From positions 620,001-684,000 of the forward strand of contig SJSR01000002.1 of assembly GCA_004331795.1 (NCBI GenBank): a DNA stretch of 64,000 bases. Direction: 5' to 3'. Positions 1 to 8,363 of the stretch are shown here, piece after piece. The translations under genes were made by a program, and so were the position numbers. The DNA comes from Erythrobacteraceae bacterium CFH 75059. Lineage in GTDB: Bacteria; Pseudomonadota; Alphaproteobacteria; Sphingomonadales; Sphingomonadaceae. The notes under the pieces are model-generated. The model was not told the DNA's origin. It searched no databases and saw only the letters and a program-made list of their open reading frames with translations. Every line of letters begins with the position of its first letter. Position 1 is the stretch's first letter.

Positions 1-1
1 G

Positions 2-214
2 CTCGTCGCGGCGGCCGCCGGAGCCGGCCTCAAGCTCGGCCAGCTGGCGCAGCCGCTGCGCGCGGCGCTGACCGGCACGACGTCCTCGCCCGGCATCTTC
101 GATGTCCTCGTCCTGCTGGGCCGCGAGGAGTCGATGCGCCGCATCCGCGCGCATCTTGCGCCGGGCGCCCCACAGAACCACCTCGCAACGGATGGAGGAG
201 ATGCTCGTGTCTGA
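2..214 (+). CDS. gltX: Glutamyl-tRNA synthetase, C-terminal end (partial)
   Basis: Only the last 70 codons are in the window; the gene begins upstream. The frame reads through a helical anticodon-binding tail with the stretches [28 protein letters not shown] and RRIRAHLA, which is how bacterial class I glutamyl-tRNA synthetases end. The enzyme charges tRNA-Glu with glutamate in the cytoplasm. The TGA stop at 212-214 lies inside the start of gltA, so the two genes overlap by 8 nt and are probably translationally coupled. Confidence is good from the C-terminal signature, although the catalytic half cannot be seen. Confidence 0.85.
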   Translation, partial: LVAAAAGAGLKLGQLAQPLRAALTGTTSSPGIFDVLVLLGREESMRRIRAHLAPGAPQNHLATDGGDARV

Positions 215-1493
215 GAACAAGGCCACGCTGACTGTCGGCGGCAAGGAACGCACATACGACGTTCTGTCGGGCAGTTGCGGCCCCGACGTGATCGACATCC
301 GAAAACTGTACGGCGACACGGGCTGCTTCACCTACGATCCCGGCTACAAGTCGACGGCGAGCTGTGAAAGCGCCCTCACCTACATCGACGGCGAGCAGGG
401 GGTGCTGCTGCATCGCGGTTATCCCATCGGCCAGTTGGCCGAGCATTCCTCCTTCATGGAAGTCGCCTATCTGCTGCTGAACGGCGAACTGCCGTCGCAG
501 CAGGAGCTGGACGAGTTCACCTGGACCATCACCCGCCACACCATGCTGCACGAGCAGCTGGCGACCTTCTACCGGGGTTTCCGCCGCGACGCGCACCCGA
601 TGGCGATCATGTGCGGGGTTGTCGGCGCGCTGAGCGCCTTCTACCACGACAGCACCGACATCTCCGATCCCGAGCACCGGATCATCAGTTCGCACCGGCT
701 GATCGCCAAGATGCCGACCATCGCCGCGATGGCGTACAAGTACTCGATCGGACAGCCGTTCCTCTATCCCGACAACTCGCTGAGCTACACCGGCAACTTC
801 CTCCGGATGACGTTCGGCGTGCCCGCAGAGGAGTACGACCTGCACCCGGCGGTGGAGAAGGCGGTGGACCGCATCTTCATCCTGCACGCCGACCACGAAC
901 AGAACGCCTCGACATCGACGGTGCGGCTGGCCGGTTCCTCCGGCGCCAATCCCTTCGCCTGCATCGCGGCGGGCATCGCCTGCCTGTGGGGTCCGGCGCA
1001 TGGCGGCGCAAACGAGGCCGCACTCAACATGCTGCGCGAGATCGGCACCCCCGACCGTATCCAGCACTACATCGACCGCGCCAAGGACAAGAACGATCCG
1101 TTCCGCCTGATGGGATTTGGCCATCGCGTGTACAAGAATTATGACCCCCGCGCGACAGTGATGCAGAAGACGGTGCGCGAGGTCTTCGACGCGCTGAAGG
1201 TCGACGATCCCGTGTTCGAAACGGCGCTGCGGCTTGAGGAAATCGCGTTGAACGACGACTATTTCCGCGAAAAGAAGCTCTTCCCCAATGTGGACTTCTA
1301 CTCCGGCATCATCCTGTCGGCCATCGGCTTCCCGACCACCATGTTCACGGCGCTCTTCGCGCTTGCCCGCACGGTGGGCTGGGTGGCGCAGTGGAATGAG
1401 ATGATTTCCGACCCGGACCAGGTCATCGGCCGTCCGCGTCAGCTGTACACCGGCCCGACGGAGCGGGACTACGTGCCGATCGGCTCGCGCTGA
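207..1493 (+). CDS. gltA: Citrate synthase (type II, hexameric)
   Basis: Condenses oxaloacetate and acetyl-CoA to citrate, the entry step of the TCA cycle. The product is 428 aa, close to E. coli GltA (427 aa). The catalytic triad is visible: His in [10 protein letters not shown] (about residue 265), His in [10 protein letters not shown] (about 306) and Asp in VDFYSGI (about 363), matching the E. coli spacing. I chose the GTG at 207 because it follows GGAGGAG (194-200) at a good distance and gives [12 protein letters not shown]; the in-frame ATG at 201 is too close to that ribosome site. It overlaps the end of gltX by 8 nt and converges on the kinase-like gene at 1521. Confidence 0.97.
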   Translation: MSENKATLTVGGKERTYDVLSGSCGPDVIDIRKLYGDTGCFTYDPGYKSTASCESALTYIDGEQGVLLHRGYPIGQLAEHSSFMEVAYLLLNGELPSQQELDEFTWTITRHTMLHEQLATFYRGFRRDAHPMAIMCGVVGALSAFYHDSTDISDPEHRIISSHRLIAKMPTIAAMAYKYSIGQPFLYPDNSLSYTGNFLRMTFGVPAEEYDLHPAVEKAVDRIFILHADHEQNASTSTVRLAGSSGANPFACIAAGIACLWGPAHGGANEAALNMLREIGTPDRIQHYIDRAKDKNDPFRLMGFGHRVYKNYDPRATVMQKTVREVFDALKVDDPVFETALRLEEIALNDDYFREKKLFPNVDFYSGIILSAIGFPTTMFTALFALARTVGWVAQWNEMISDPDQVIGRPRQLYTGPTERDYVPIGSR

Positions 1494-1495
1494 CG

Positions 1496-1535
1496 CCGCA
1501 CGGCCGCCGGCTGGCGACTGTCAGCCGGCGTGCGG
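1496..1535. terminator. Bidirectional terminator-like hairpin between gltA and the kinase-like gene
   Basis: CGCCGGCTG (1505-1513) pairs perfectly with CAGCCGGCG (1522-1530) around an 8-nt loop. The stem extends by CCGCAC (1496-1501) with bases up to 1535 if a short bulge is allowed. It starts 3 nt after the gltA stop and contains the stop of the opposing gene, so it could end transcription from both sides. There is no U-tract, so intrinsic function is uncertain. Confidence 0.55.
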
Positions 1536-2888
1536 GAGCGGCAGCGTCAGGGTGAAACGTGTGCCGTTTCCGCCCGTCTCGTCGATGGCCAGTCTGCCGC
1601 CCATCTCTTCGGCCTGGCGGCGTGACGCGAACAGCCCCAGCCCGCTGCCCGGCTGATCCTGCCGACCGAGGCGCTCTCCGGGGCGGAAAAGACGTTCCTT
1701 CGCGCTCGCGGCGAGTTCCGCCCCCTCGTCCGTCACGCTGACCTTGGCGACACCGGCGGCCCGTGCGACCGAAATCTGCACAGTCGACCGGGCGGGACCA
1801 TACTTGATCGCGTTGGCGAGCAGGTTGAGGACGATCTGCCTCACGCGCCGCTCATCGCCTTGTGCCACGAGCGAAGGGGATGAAGCGGCCACCGCCAGCC
1901 TGATGCCGCGGCGGTCTGCTTCTCCAGCGAGCATCTGCGCCGCGCTTTGGCACACGGCGAAGAGATCCACCGTGGCGCCCTGCGGCAATTCCCCGCTGTC
2001 GACCTCATCCGGCAGATCCAATGCGGCGAGCATGGAGCGCAGATGCTGCACCGCCTCCACGATGTTGGCCGCATACTGGCTGTAGGTGTCCGGCAGGGGG
2101 CCGCGCAGGCGCCGCGCGGTGAGAGCGGCATTGGCCGCAATGCGATCCACCGGCGTCGCCAACGCGGGGACGAGCAGGGATCCAATCGCCTCCCGATCGA
2201 ACCCGTCCTCCGTGTCGCTCTCGTCGACGAGCGCCGTCTGCGGCACAAGGTGCAGGTCGAAACCCTTTGCGACCCCGGCAATCGTGATTTCATCGAGCCG
2301 GATCGTCCAGCGACGCTCCGAGCCCGGGATCTCGCATTCGGCGCCGTCAAGAACCTGCCACGGCGTGAGGAGAGGATCCTGTCCGTGAACGAGGCGCACG
2401 AACCGGAACCAGGGCTGCCCGATTCCGCCGCGCATCGCCGCGGCGACGGCGCGCGTGTCCCTGCCCCGTGCGGTCACTGCGCACAGGTTCTGCTGCGGAT
2501 CCAGCCTCGCGGACACTTCCGCGAGCGTCATGTCGACCCGGCGCCGCACGGCGTCGGCGTGCGCAGTCTCATCGAAGTGCCGAGCGCCGTGCGAGACCGA
2601 GTACACGCGGATCTTGCACCCGTTGCCGTCGGCGAGCGGTTCGCACTCTGCCCACAGCTTGATGCAGCGGTCCCCGGCATAGGCCCGGACCGTGCGGCTG
2701 AGACGCACGCCCAAATCGACCGCCTGATCGGCAAGCGCCGCCAGATCGGGCACCGCGATTGCGCCGGGGATCACGCCGCCATGGTCCCGCTGAAGCGAGG
2801 CGATCAGCGGATCGGCGCTGAGCAGCAGACCGCCGCGGTCGCGCAGGCCTTCGGCAAGCGGCACCCGGCGTGTTGCTGCGGTGGTCAT
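1521..2888 (-). CDS. Histidine-kinase-like protein lacking the phosphoacceptor histidine
   Basis: 455 aa. The C-terminal third is a GHKL ATPase domain: N-box LLANAIKYG at about residue 356, then VTDEGAEL, a G1/G2-like SGLGLFASRRQAEEMGG, and a typical end with NGTRFTLTLPLP. Before it (about 246-290) are two HisKA-like helices reading PVDRIAANAALTARRLRGP, where a kinase would have SHELRTP; no His stands at the H-box position. The N-terminal 240 residues look like one or two PAS-type sensory modules, and I see no membrane span. The start is the ATG at 2888, 4 nt after the upstream stop. It is the last gene of a four-gene set running down from 5333. Either it acts as an ATP-binding scaffold or pseudokinase, or it phosphorylates by another route. 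Confidence 0.75.
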   Translation of the reverse strand: MTTAATRRVPLAEGLRDRGGLLLSADPLIASLQRDHGGVIPGAIAVPDLAALADQAVDLGVRLSRTVRAYAGDRCIKLWAECEPLADGNGCKIRVYSVSHGARHFDETAHADAVRRRVDMTLAEVSARLDPQQNLCAVTARGRDTRAVAAAMRGGIGQPWFRFVRLVHGQDPLLTPWQVLDGAECEIPGSERRWTIRLDEITIAGVAKGFDLHLVPQTALVDESDTEDGFDREAIGSLLVPALATPVDRIAANAALTARRLRGPLPDTYSQYAANIVEAVQHLRSMLAALDLPDEVDSGELPQGATVDLFAVCQSAAQMLAGEADRRGIRLAVAASSPSLVAQGDERRVRQIVLNLLANAIKYGPARSTVQISVARAAGVAKVSVTDEGAELAASAKERLFRPGERLGRQDQPGSGLGLFASRRQAEEMGGRLAIDETGGNGTRFTLTLPLPHAG

Positions 2889-2892
2889 GACG

Positions 2893-3777
2893 CTACGCCG
2901 CCCGCAAGGCCAGCGGCCAGCGCCCATGCAGAAGGAGCATCGTCCTGATCTGCGTCTCGTCGGCTGCTCCCGCAGCCTGCATCGCGGCAAGCAGATCGTC
3001 CGCATGCTCTTCCATCAGGAGAGGTGCGGCTTCGGCGTGCGGAATGCGGCGGAGGGCGGCAAGGTGGGCGACGAAGCATGGGGCGCCGGCAAGTTCCAGG
3101 CGCTGCTTCGCCGAAGCAGTCCCGCACACGGGCTCAAGCCGGTCAAGGAGGGCAAGGCGCGTGCTGTTCCCGTCGTGGCGGGCGCGGCAGTGACGTTCCA
3201 CCGCGTCGGCGGTGCCGTCGCATCCGGCCACATCGCGCACAGTGTTCATGAGAAGGGCGAGCAGCGGCTCCGGCAGCTGTGGAAATGGCAAGCGCATGCG
3301 ACGCATGTTCCCAAGAAACTCCGCCTGTGCCTGGACAAATTGCGCGGCAAGGCGGGCGACGTCGCGCTCCTCCGTGCCCAGCGCAGTGCAGATCAGCGGC
3401 GGCATCAGCGCATCGACGTGTCCGGCCTCGCTCAGACGCACGCTGCCCAGGTACTCAACGGTCAGGCCGAAACAGTGGGTGACGAGAGGTTCACATGAGA
3501 GAAGCCCGGACGTCATCGCATCCAACTTGTCGCCACGTAGCCCTCCGCCCCGTGCGTCCTCTGCGGCGTCGATCATCTGTGTCGCGAGGTCGCTGATCAG
3601 GGCCAGAACATGTGCGGCGATCTGCTCCGGCACAGGTGGCGCCCCCATGGGCGGACGCAGGGCACCGGCAGGAGCGAAGCCGCGACCTTGCGGATGCTGG
3701 CGATCCGATGCGCCGACGTCCTCAGCGCCAGCCGAGGAAGATCCTGTGAACACGGCCATGATGCGGACCGTTAGCAT
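2893..3777 (-). CDS. Hypothetical mostly helical cytoplasmic protein
   Basis: 294 aa from the ATG at 3777, or 288 aa from the ATG at 3759; neither has a clear ribosome site. I do not recognise a named domain. The sequence is predicted mainly alpha-helical, Ala/Leu rich, without signal peptide or membrane span. It has Cys-containing stretches such as LLSCEPLVTHCFG and VAGCDGTADAVERHC and a tail of paired helices (LLMEEHADDLLAAMQAAG). It overlaps the upstream membrane-protein gene by about 40-55 nt and ends 4 nt before the kinase-like gene, so it belongs to the same transcript. Its layout loosely recalls DUF2336-type helical-repeat proteins of alphaproteobacteria, but that is only a suggestion. 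Confidence 0.6.
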   Translation of the reverse strand: MLTVRIMAVFTGSSSAGAEDVGASDRQHPQGRGFAPAGALRPPMGAPPVPEQIAAHVLALISDLATQMIDAAEDARGGGLRGDKLDAMTSGLLSCEPLVTHCFGLTVEYLGSVRLSEAGHVDALMPPLICTALGTEERDVARLAAQFVQAQAEFLGNMRRMRLPFPQLPEPLLALLMNTVRDVAGCDGTADAVERHCRARHDGNSTRLALLDRLEPVCGTASAKQRLELAGAPCFVAHLAALRRIPHAEAAPLLMEEHADDLLAAMQAAGAADETQIRTMLLLHGRWPLALRAA

Positions 3778-4957
3778 GCGACCGGGTGCCCGTCGTCATT
3801 TCATGCGCACCTGTCCTGTAAGCGTACATGGCGATCAGCAAAGCCGATCCGAGCAGGGCCACGGCGGGCGCGAGCAGACCGGTGAGATAGGCTCCACTGG
3901 CCAGCAGGCCGAGCAGCACCCGATCCTGCACCACGCGCACCGCCGGCGGAAGGGAGGCGAGCGCGGTGGCGAGATGAATCAGCACCACTGTGCTGATGGC
4001 GAGATAGGCCGCAAGAACGCCGCCCGCGTCGGGAAGCAGCGCCCCTGCAAGACCAGTGGCGAACACAAGATCGAGCACGAGTGTGTCAAACAACGCCGCT
4101 TGTGCAGGAACCGTCTCCCCGGATTTGCGCACGGACGCGCGCGCCAAACTCCGCAATGTCGCCAAGGCAAAGGCGATCGTGCAAAGAAGCAGAGCGGCAA
4201 ATGGCGAGCCGACCGCAACGGCGGCGAGGCTGCCGACACCGGCAACGACGAGCGCGACGGTGAGGTGCTGCGCCGCCTGCGCCCCGTGCCAGCCGGACAG
4301 CATGGCGCGGAGCATCAAGGCTCTGAGCATTCGCTGCAGCGGGGCCGTATGGCCGCCGTCATGGCTCAACCGTTGCAGCCGTGCCTCCGCGAGAGCCGCC
4401 ACCTCTCCCGCGTTGCGCGGCATGTGCAGCTGGCCAAGTTCCAGCCACGGGTCGACCGGCGCATCAGGAGTTCCGCCAATCAGGGCGAGGCGCAGCAATG
4501 CCGACGCTGCGTCGCTGTCGGGCGGGAGCGCTGCGAGACCTGCCACGCATGTGCCCGGCACGGTCATGATCCCGGCCCACGCACGGCGCGCGTCGATGCG
4601 CTCGAACCCCAAGGGAATAGCGGCAGCAGCGTTCGCGGTCAGGATCTGGTTGTGCCTGGCGTCCACCCTGGCAAGCAGCTCGTCGGCGATCCACAGGTCG
4701 GAAGCAAAGACCATCAGCCGCTGGTCCGCCGTCACCATGTCGGCGATCGCGTGCGCTCCGGCGACGGAGAGGCAGGTGAGGCCGGTGCGTTCACGGATCA
4801 GGCGGGCCTGCCCTGGCGTGCCGTTGACCAGCAGCACCCTGCCGCATCCGCTCGCCGCAGCACACGCCGCCTGACGCAGCAGCAGCAGGGTGGAGGCGTC
4901 TTCCTGCGCCGCCGGCGCATGGAGCGAGCGGTTCGGCGACAGGAGCGCGATCAGCAT
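3722..4957 (-). CDS. Membrane protein with N-terminal soluble domain and about six C-terminal helices
   Basis: 411 aa from the ATG at 4957 (MLIALLSPNRSLH). A TTG at 5008, 10 nt after the upstream stop, would add 17 residues, so the start is unsettled. Residues 1 to about 220 form a soluble alpha/beta domain (GRVLLVNGTPGQARL, RLMVFASDLWIADELL, GFERIDARRAWAGI) that resembles a degenerate nucleotidyltransferase fold. The rest holds about six hydrophobic segments, for example LTVALVVAGVGSLAAVAVG and GGVLAAYLAISTVVLIHL. I looked for the CDP-alcohol phosphatidyltransferase motif and did not find it. It lies between the Hpt-like gene and the helical hypothetical gene. Function unknown. Confidence 0.6.
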   Translation of the reverse strand: MLIALLSPNRSLHAPAAQEDASTLLLLRQAACAAASGCGRVLLVNGTPGQARLIRERTGLTCLSVAGAHAIADMVTADQRLMVFASDLWIADELLARVDARHNQILTANAAAAIPLGFERIDARRAWAGIMTVPGTCVAGLAALPPDSDAASALLRLALIGGTPDAPVDPWLELGQLHMPRNAGEVAALAEARLQRLSHDGGHTAPLQRMLRALMLRAMLSGWHGAQAAQHLTVALVVAGVGSLAAVAVGSPFAALLLCTIAFALATLRSLARASVRKSGETVPAQAALFDTLVLDLVFATGLAGALLPDAGGVLAAYLAISTVVLIHLATALASLPPAVRVVQDRVLLGLLASGAYLTGLLAPAVALLGSALLIAMYAYRTGAHEMTTGTRSHANGPHHGRVHRIFLGWR

Positions 4958-5018
4958 GCAGGCGGTCCGCGGCGTTGCCGGATCATGCCCGAGGTGTATT
5001 GCGGCCAATGCCTTGGCG

Positions 5019-5333
5019 TCAACCGGGGATCGGTTCCTCGCGGGTCTGCTCGATCCAGCGCGTCAATTCGTCGATGACCACCGGCTCGCCCGGTGCGGAG
5101 AGCAGAGCCGCATCCGCCACGGTCGTCAGATCCTCGTCCATGAAGCTCACCGCAAGACCCCGGATCCGGGCAGACACCGTGTACCAGTGCGCATCGCCTC
5201 GCGCCTGCCTGAGCAGGTCCACCTGCCGCTCGACGCTTTCGAGCAGGGCGTCGCGAAGCTCCCGATGAAGGGCCGGATCAGGGCCAACGGCGGTGGCCAA
5301 GGCCGTGTCCAGCGATCGTGGCAGCATGCGCAT
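5019..5333 (-). CDS. Hpt-like small protein lacking the phosphotransfer histidine
   Basis: 104 aa, helical. The segment SARIRGLAVSFMDEDLTTVA (from residue 54) aligns with the Hpt signature H-x-L-K-G followed by the second helix, but Ala55 stands where the phosphorylated His should be. His49 is six residues away and out of register. It is the first gene of the leftward four-gene set, and its ATG at 5333 faces the divergent coiled-coil gene across 69 bp. In family terms it could be a docking partner of a kinase-like protein rather than a phosphocarrier. Assignment to the Hpt fold is inferred from this one motif and the length. Confidence 0.55.
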   Translation of the reverse strand: MRMLPRSLDTALATAVGPDPALHRELRDALLESVERQVDLLRQARGDAHWYTVSARIRGLAVSFMDEDLTTVADAALLSAPGEPVVIDELTRWIEQTREEPIPG

Positions 5334-5402
5334 GAGGACGCCGCTTAACGGCGAATGGTTAAAACAGGTTTATCGGCCCCGCATCCGTGATAGCGTCGGC
5401 TC
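5334..5402. promoter_or_regulatory. Divergent intergenic region between Hpt-like and coiled-coil genes
   Basis: The 69-bp gap must hold the start signals of both outward-facing genes. It is AT-richer than its surroundings and contains TTAAC (5345-5349) and GTTAA (5358-5362), an inverted repeat with 8 nt between the arms. That is a possible operator. No convincing -35/-10 pair or Shine-Dalgarno stands out for either gene. Confidence 0.35.
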
Positions 5403-8045
5403 ATGAGCAGCAGCGGCCCTTTTCGCACCGTCACCTCCTATGACGACTCCGCGGCCGAACCGGCACCGGATGCCGCCGGCGGCGACGGGAATGCGCTTCC
5501 GCTTGCGTCCGAGGTTCCGTCCGACGACACGCACTGGCAGGCGCCTGATCACGACGACACACCGTCGGTCCGCGCCGCCCGCCGGCGGGTTGCCGTTGTC
5601 GGCGCGTTGGGCATCCTCCTCTGGACCGCGCTGTTCGCCTACCTTCAGCGCGAGGTGCTTGCGGGAGGCATCACCGCTCCGCAAGTGACGGCCCTGCTGC
5701 GCGACTGGGCTGTCCCGCCCATGCTGGTGCTGGTGTGCTGGCTTCTGCTGATGCGCACCAGCACTCGCGAGGCGAGCCGCTTCCGGAACATCTCGCTGAG
5801 CCTGGACACTCAGGCCGTGCTCCTTGAACAGCGTCTCGCCTCCATCAACCGCGAGCTGAGCCTTGCCCGTGACTTCCTCAGTCACGAGACGCGCGAACTC
5901 GATTTCATCGGGCGTAGCGCGGTGGAGCGTGTCACGTCGCATGCCGGGGCCTTGCAGGAGGCCGTGGCGTTCAACGCCGCGCATGTCGACACCATCGCCA
6001 CTGTCGGCGCGGCCGCGCTCGAAAACATGAACCGGCTGCGACAGGATCTGCCTGTCATCGCCGCCGCCGCCCGCGACATGAGCAACCAGATCGGCAATGT
6101 GGGCCGCAGCGCGAGCGAGCAAATCGACCATCTCGGGCGGGAACTAGAAACCCTTCAGGAGGCGGGATCAGCCGCGGCGGCGCGTTTCGACGAGGTGCAG
6201 TCGCACGCCGCCCGCCTCTTCTCTGACGCGCGCGAGCAGGTCGGGGAGCTGGCCTCGCTGGCCGAACAACGGCTCCGGACGATCGAGGCCGAGGCATCGG
6301 CCCTTCACCGTTCGATGGCGGCTCACGAGGACGAGGCGATCGCGGCCCTGACGCTGCGCACGGGCCGGCTCACCGACGAGCTGGTGCGCCACCACGAACG
6401 CCTGATCGAAGACGAGAACGCGCACAGTGCCCGGCTTGCCGAACGGATGGACGCGACGCGGGAGCAGATCGGGGCGCTCAACCGTGCGCTGAGCGAGGAA
6501 GCGGAACGCGCCGAGCAGCACGCGCAGCAACGTCTCGATCAGCTCAGGGACTCGACGACCGGGCTGCTGGCCGAGCTGGCGGAGCTGGAGCGGCAGGCCG
6601 GTGCCGAGAGCGCTCAGCGGATGAGCCGCTTGCGGCAGGCCGTGGCGGACTGCGACAGCGCCTTGAAGCTGCGCGAACAGCGTGTGCAGGAGCAGGCCGA
6701 AAGTTTCGCCGCCCGTCTCGCCGAACAGCAGGGGCTCTGGAGCGATGCGCTGCGTGAACAGGCCGCCACGCTCGACCACGACCTCGGCGCCCGCCAGGCA
6801 CGCTGGGAGCAAGGTCTGGCCGGGCTCACCCGCGAAGCCGAGCGGGTCCTGCACGCGGCCGAGCGCACCGAGCAGACGCTGCATCATGTCACGCAGGAGG
6901 CAGGCGCCGCCCGTCACAGCATGGACCTGTCGGTGCAGGAACTCATCGAAAGGCTCGGTGCCCTGCGCGAGCTGGTCGAGGAGGCTGACGCCGCTCTGTC
7001 GGTGACCGCCCGGACCGGGCAGGAGACTCTCGATCTGGCCCGCAGCACCGCCACCGTTCTCGGCGAGCAGGTCGGCAGCCTTGCGCCGCAAAGCCTCGAG
7101 GTTGCCACGTCCCTCAGGCAGGTTGCCGATGACGTGGCCCGCCGCCTCGACACCAGTGCCGACGTGGCAGGCCGGCTGCAGGAGCAGCTCGCGGCCGTTC
7201 ACTCTGTGTCCGGCGCGACCGGAACCGGTCTGAAGGCGGCGAGCGGAGAACTCGCTGCGCTTCTGGAGCAGCATGCGCAGGCGCGTGAACACCTCGACCA
7301 TCATCTGCACCAGCTCCGCGCAACCCTGAATGACTCCGCGCAACTGCGTCTTGCCGAGGTGGACGCCGAAGCGGAGCAGCTGGTCCGGCGGTTCGACGAG
7401 CGGCTGAAACAGGAGCTTGACGCCCGCTCGGGTGGGATCGCCGCCGCGTTCGCCGATCTGGCGCGCCGGGCACAGGAGGACCTCTCCGGTACGCTCGCCG
7501 ACGCGGGCGAGGATGCGGCCCGGCACATCGAGACGACGCTGGCGCAGGCGGCGGCGCGGAGCCACGATGCGTTGAGCGCCCTTCGCGACCAGCTGGCGCG
7601 CCTGAACGAGCTGACGGCGAATCTCGAAGCGCGCGTGAGCCGGGCGCGCGAGCAGGCCGAGGAGGAACAGGACAGCGGCTTTGCGCGCCGGGTCAGCGCG
7701 CTGACCGAACAGCTGCAATCCGCCTCGATCGACGTGGAGAAGTTCCTCGCCACGGAGGTGAGCGACCTTGAATGGCAGGCCTACCTGAAAGGGGACCGCG
7801 GCATTTTCAGCCGCAAGGCCGTGCGGCTGCTGGCGCAAAAGGAGGCGCGGGAAATCGCCGACCTTTACCATCAGGATGCGGATTTCCGCGAGACGGTGAA
7901 CCGCTACATCCACGACTTCGAGAGCATGCTGCGGCTTCTGCTGTCGACCCGCGAAGGGCACAATGTGGGCGTCACCATGCTCAGTTCGGACATCGGCAAG
8001 CTTTACGTCGCGCTGGCTCAGGCGATCGAGCGCCTGCGGCGCTGA
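5403..8045 (+). CDS. Two-span membrane protein with very long coiled coil
   Basis: 880 aa. Residues 1-60 are acidic and probably disordered. Hydrophobic segments follow at about 64-81 (VAVVGALGILLWTALFAYL) and 103-118 (VPPMLVLVCWLLLM). The remaining about 750 residues are a nearly unbroken Ala/Glu/Gln/Arg/Leu heptad-like helix, with the short C-terminal region YLKGDRGIFSRKAVRLLAQK and a final segment ending AQAIERLRR. No enzymatic motif is visible; automatic pipelines often call such proteins ATPases or apolipoprotein-like without support. It is transcribed away from the pseudo-phosphorelay cassette and converges with the DUF1467 gene. A structural or tethering role at the inner membrane is the simplest guess. 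Confidence 0.75.
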   Translation: MSSSGPFRTVTSYDDSAAEPAPDAAGGDGNALPLASEVPSDDTHWQAPDHDDTPSVRAARRRVAVVGALGILLWTALFAYLQREVLAGGITAPQVTALLRDWAVPPMLVLVCWLLLMRTSTREASRFRNISLSLDTQAVLLEQRLASINRELSLARDFLSHETRELDFIGRSAVERVTSHAGALQEAVAFNAAHVDTIATVGAAALENMNRLRQDLPVIAAAARDMSNQIGNVGRSASEQIDHLGRELETLQEAGSAAAARFDEVQSHAARLFSDAREQVGELASLAEQRLRTIEAEASALHRSMAAHEDEAIAALTLRTGRLTDELVRHHERLIEDENAHSARLAERMDATREQIGALNRALSEEAERAEQHAQQRLDQLRDSTTGLLAELAELERQAGAESAQRMSRLRQAVADCDSALKLREQRVQEQAESFAARLAEQQGLWSDALREQAATLDHDLGARQARWEQGLAGLTREAERVLHAAERTEQTLHHVTQEAGAARHSMDLSVQELIERLGALRELVEEADAALSVTARTGQETLDLARSTATVLGEQVGSLAPQSLEVATSLRQVADDVARRLDTSADVAGRLQEQLAAVHSVSGATGTGLKAASGELAALLEQHAQAREHLDHHLHQLRATLNDSAQLRLAEVDAEAEQLVRRFDERLKQELDARSGGIAAAFADLARRAQEDLSGTLADAGEDAARHIETTLAQAAARSHDALSALRDQLARLNELTANLEARVSRAREQAEEEQDSGFARRVSALTEQLQSASIDVEKFLATEVSDLEWQAYLKGDRGIFSRKAVRLLAQKEAREIADLYHQDADFRETVNRYIHDFESMLRLLLSTREGHNVGVTMLSSDIGKLYVALAQAIERLRR

Positions 8046-8074
8046 TCGCGCTGACCGGCTCGTTCGCTTCGCGC

Positions 8075-8350
8075 TCAGTCGAGGGCAGGCGGATTGTACA
8101 GGTTGAGGTCCTCGGCCACGATCCAGCCGTTGACGTAGTTGGCGACATAAAGCCCGGTCAGCACCGCCGCGAGCAGCGTTGCCCGCAGGACCAGACGTCC
8201 GGGGCGGAAATTGGCCGGCGCACTGTCGGCCTGGCCGGGGGTCTTGCGCAAGTTTAGCTCGTCATGGGTGCGCACCCCGAAGGGGAGCATGAGGAAGGCA
8301 CAGGCCGTCCACACCAGAATGTAAATCGCGACGATGGAGGTCCACTGCAT
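8075..8350 (-). CDS. DUF1467 family small membrane protein
   Basis: 91 aa with two membrane spans (VAIYILVWTACAFLMLPFGV and LVLRATLLAAVLTGLYVANYV). Between them lies the conserved loop motif RTHDELNLRKTPGQADSAP. This is the alphaproteobacterial DUF1467 family, which has no known function and characteristically follows the RNase J gene. Its ATG at 8350 comes 13 nt after the rnj stop, so it is the last gene of the long leftward nuo-birA-coaX-rnj unit. Confidence 0.88.
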   Translation of the reverse strand: MQWTSIVAIYILVWTACAFLMLPFGVRTHDELNLRKTPGQADSAPANFRPGRLVLRATLLAAVLTGLYVANYVNGWIVAEDLNLYNPPALD

Positions 8351-8363
8351 CAGCGACGCCGCC

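Noticed and set aside
5345-5362. Possible CtrA site (TTAA...TTAA)
   Set aside because: The two TTAA blocks are 10 nt apart; CtrA sites need TTAA-N7-TTAA.
6168-7961. 597-codon open frame on the minus strand opposite the coiled-coil gene
   Set aside because: Mirror frame of a repetitive helical protein; no start signals and no recognisable domain.
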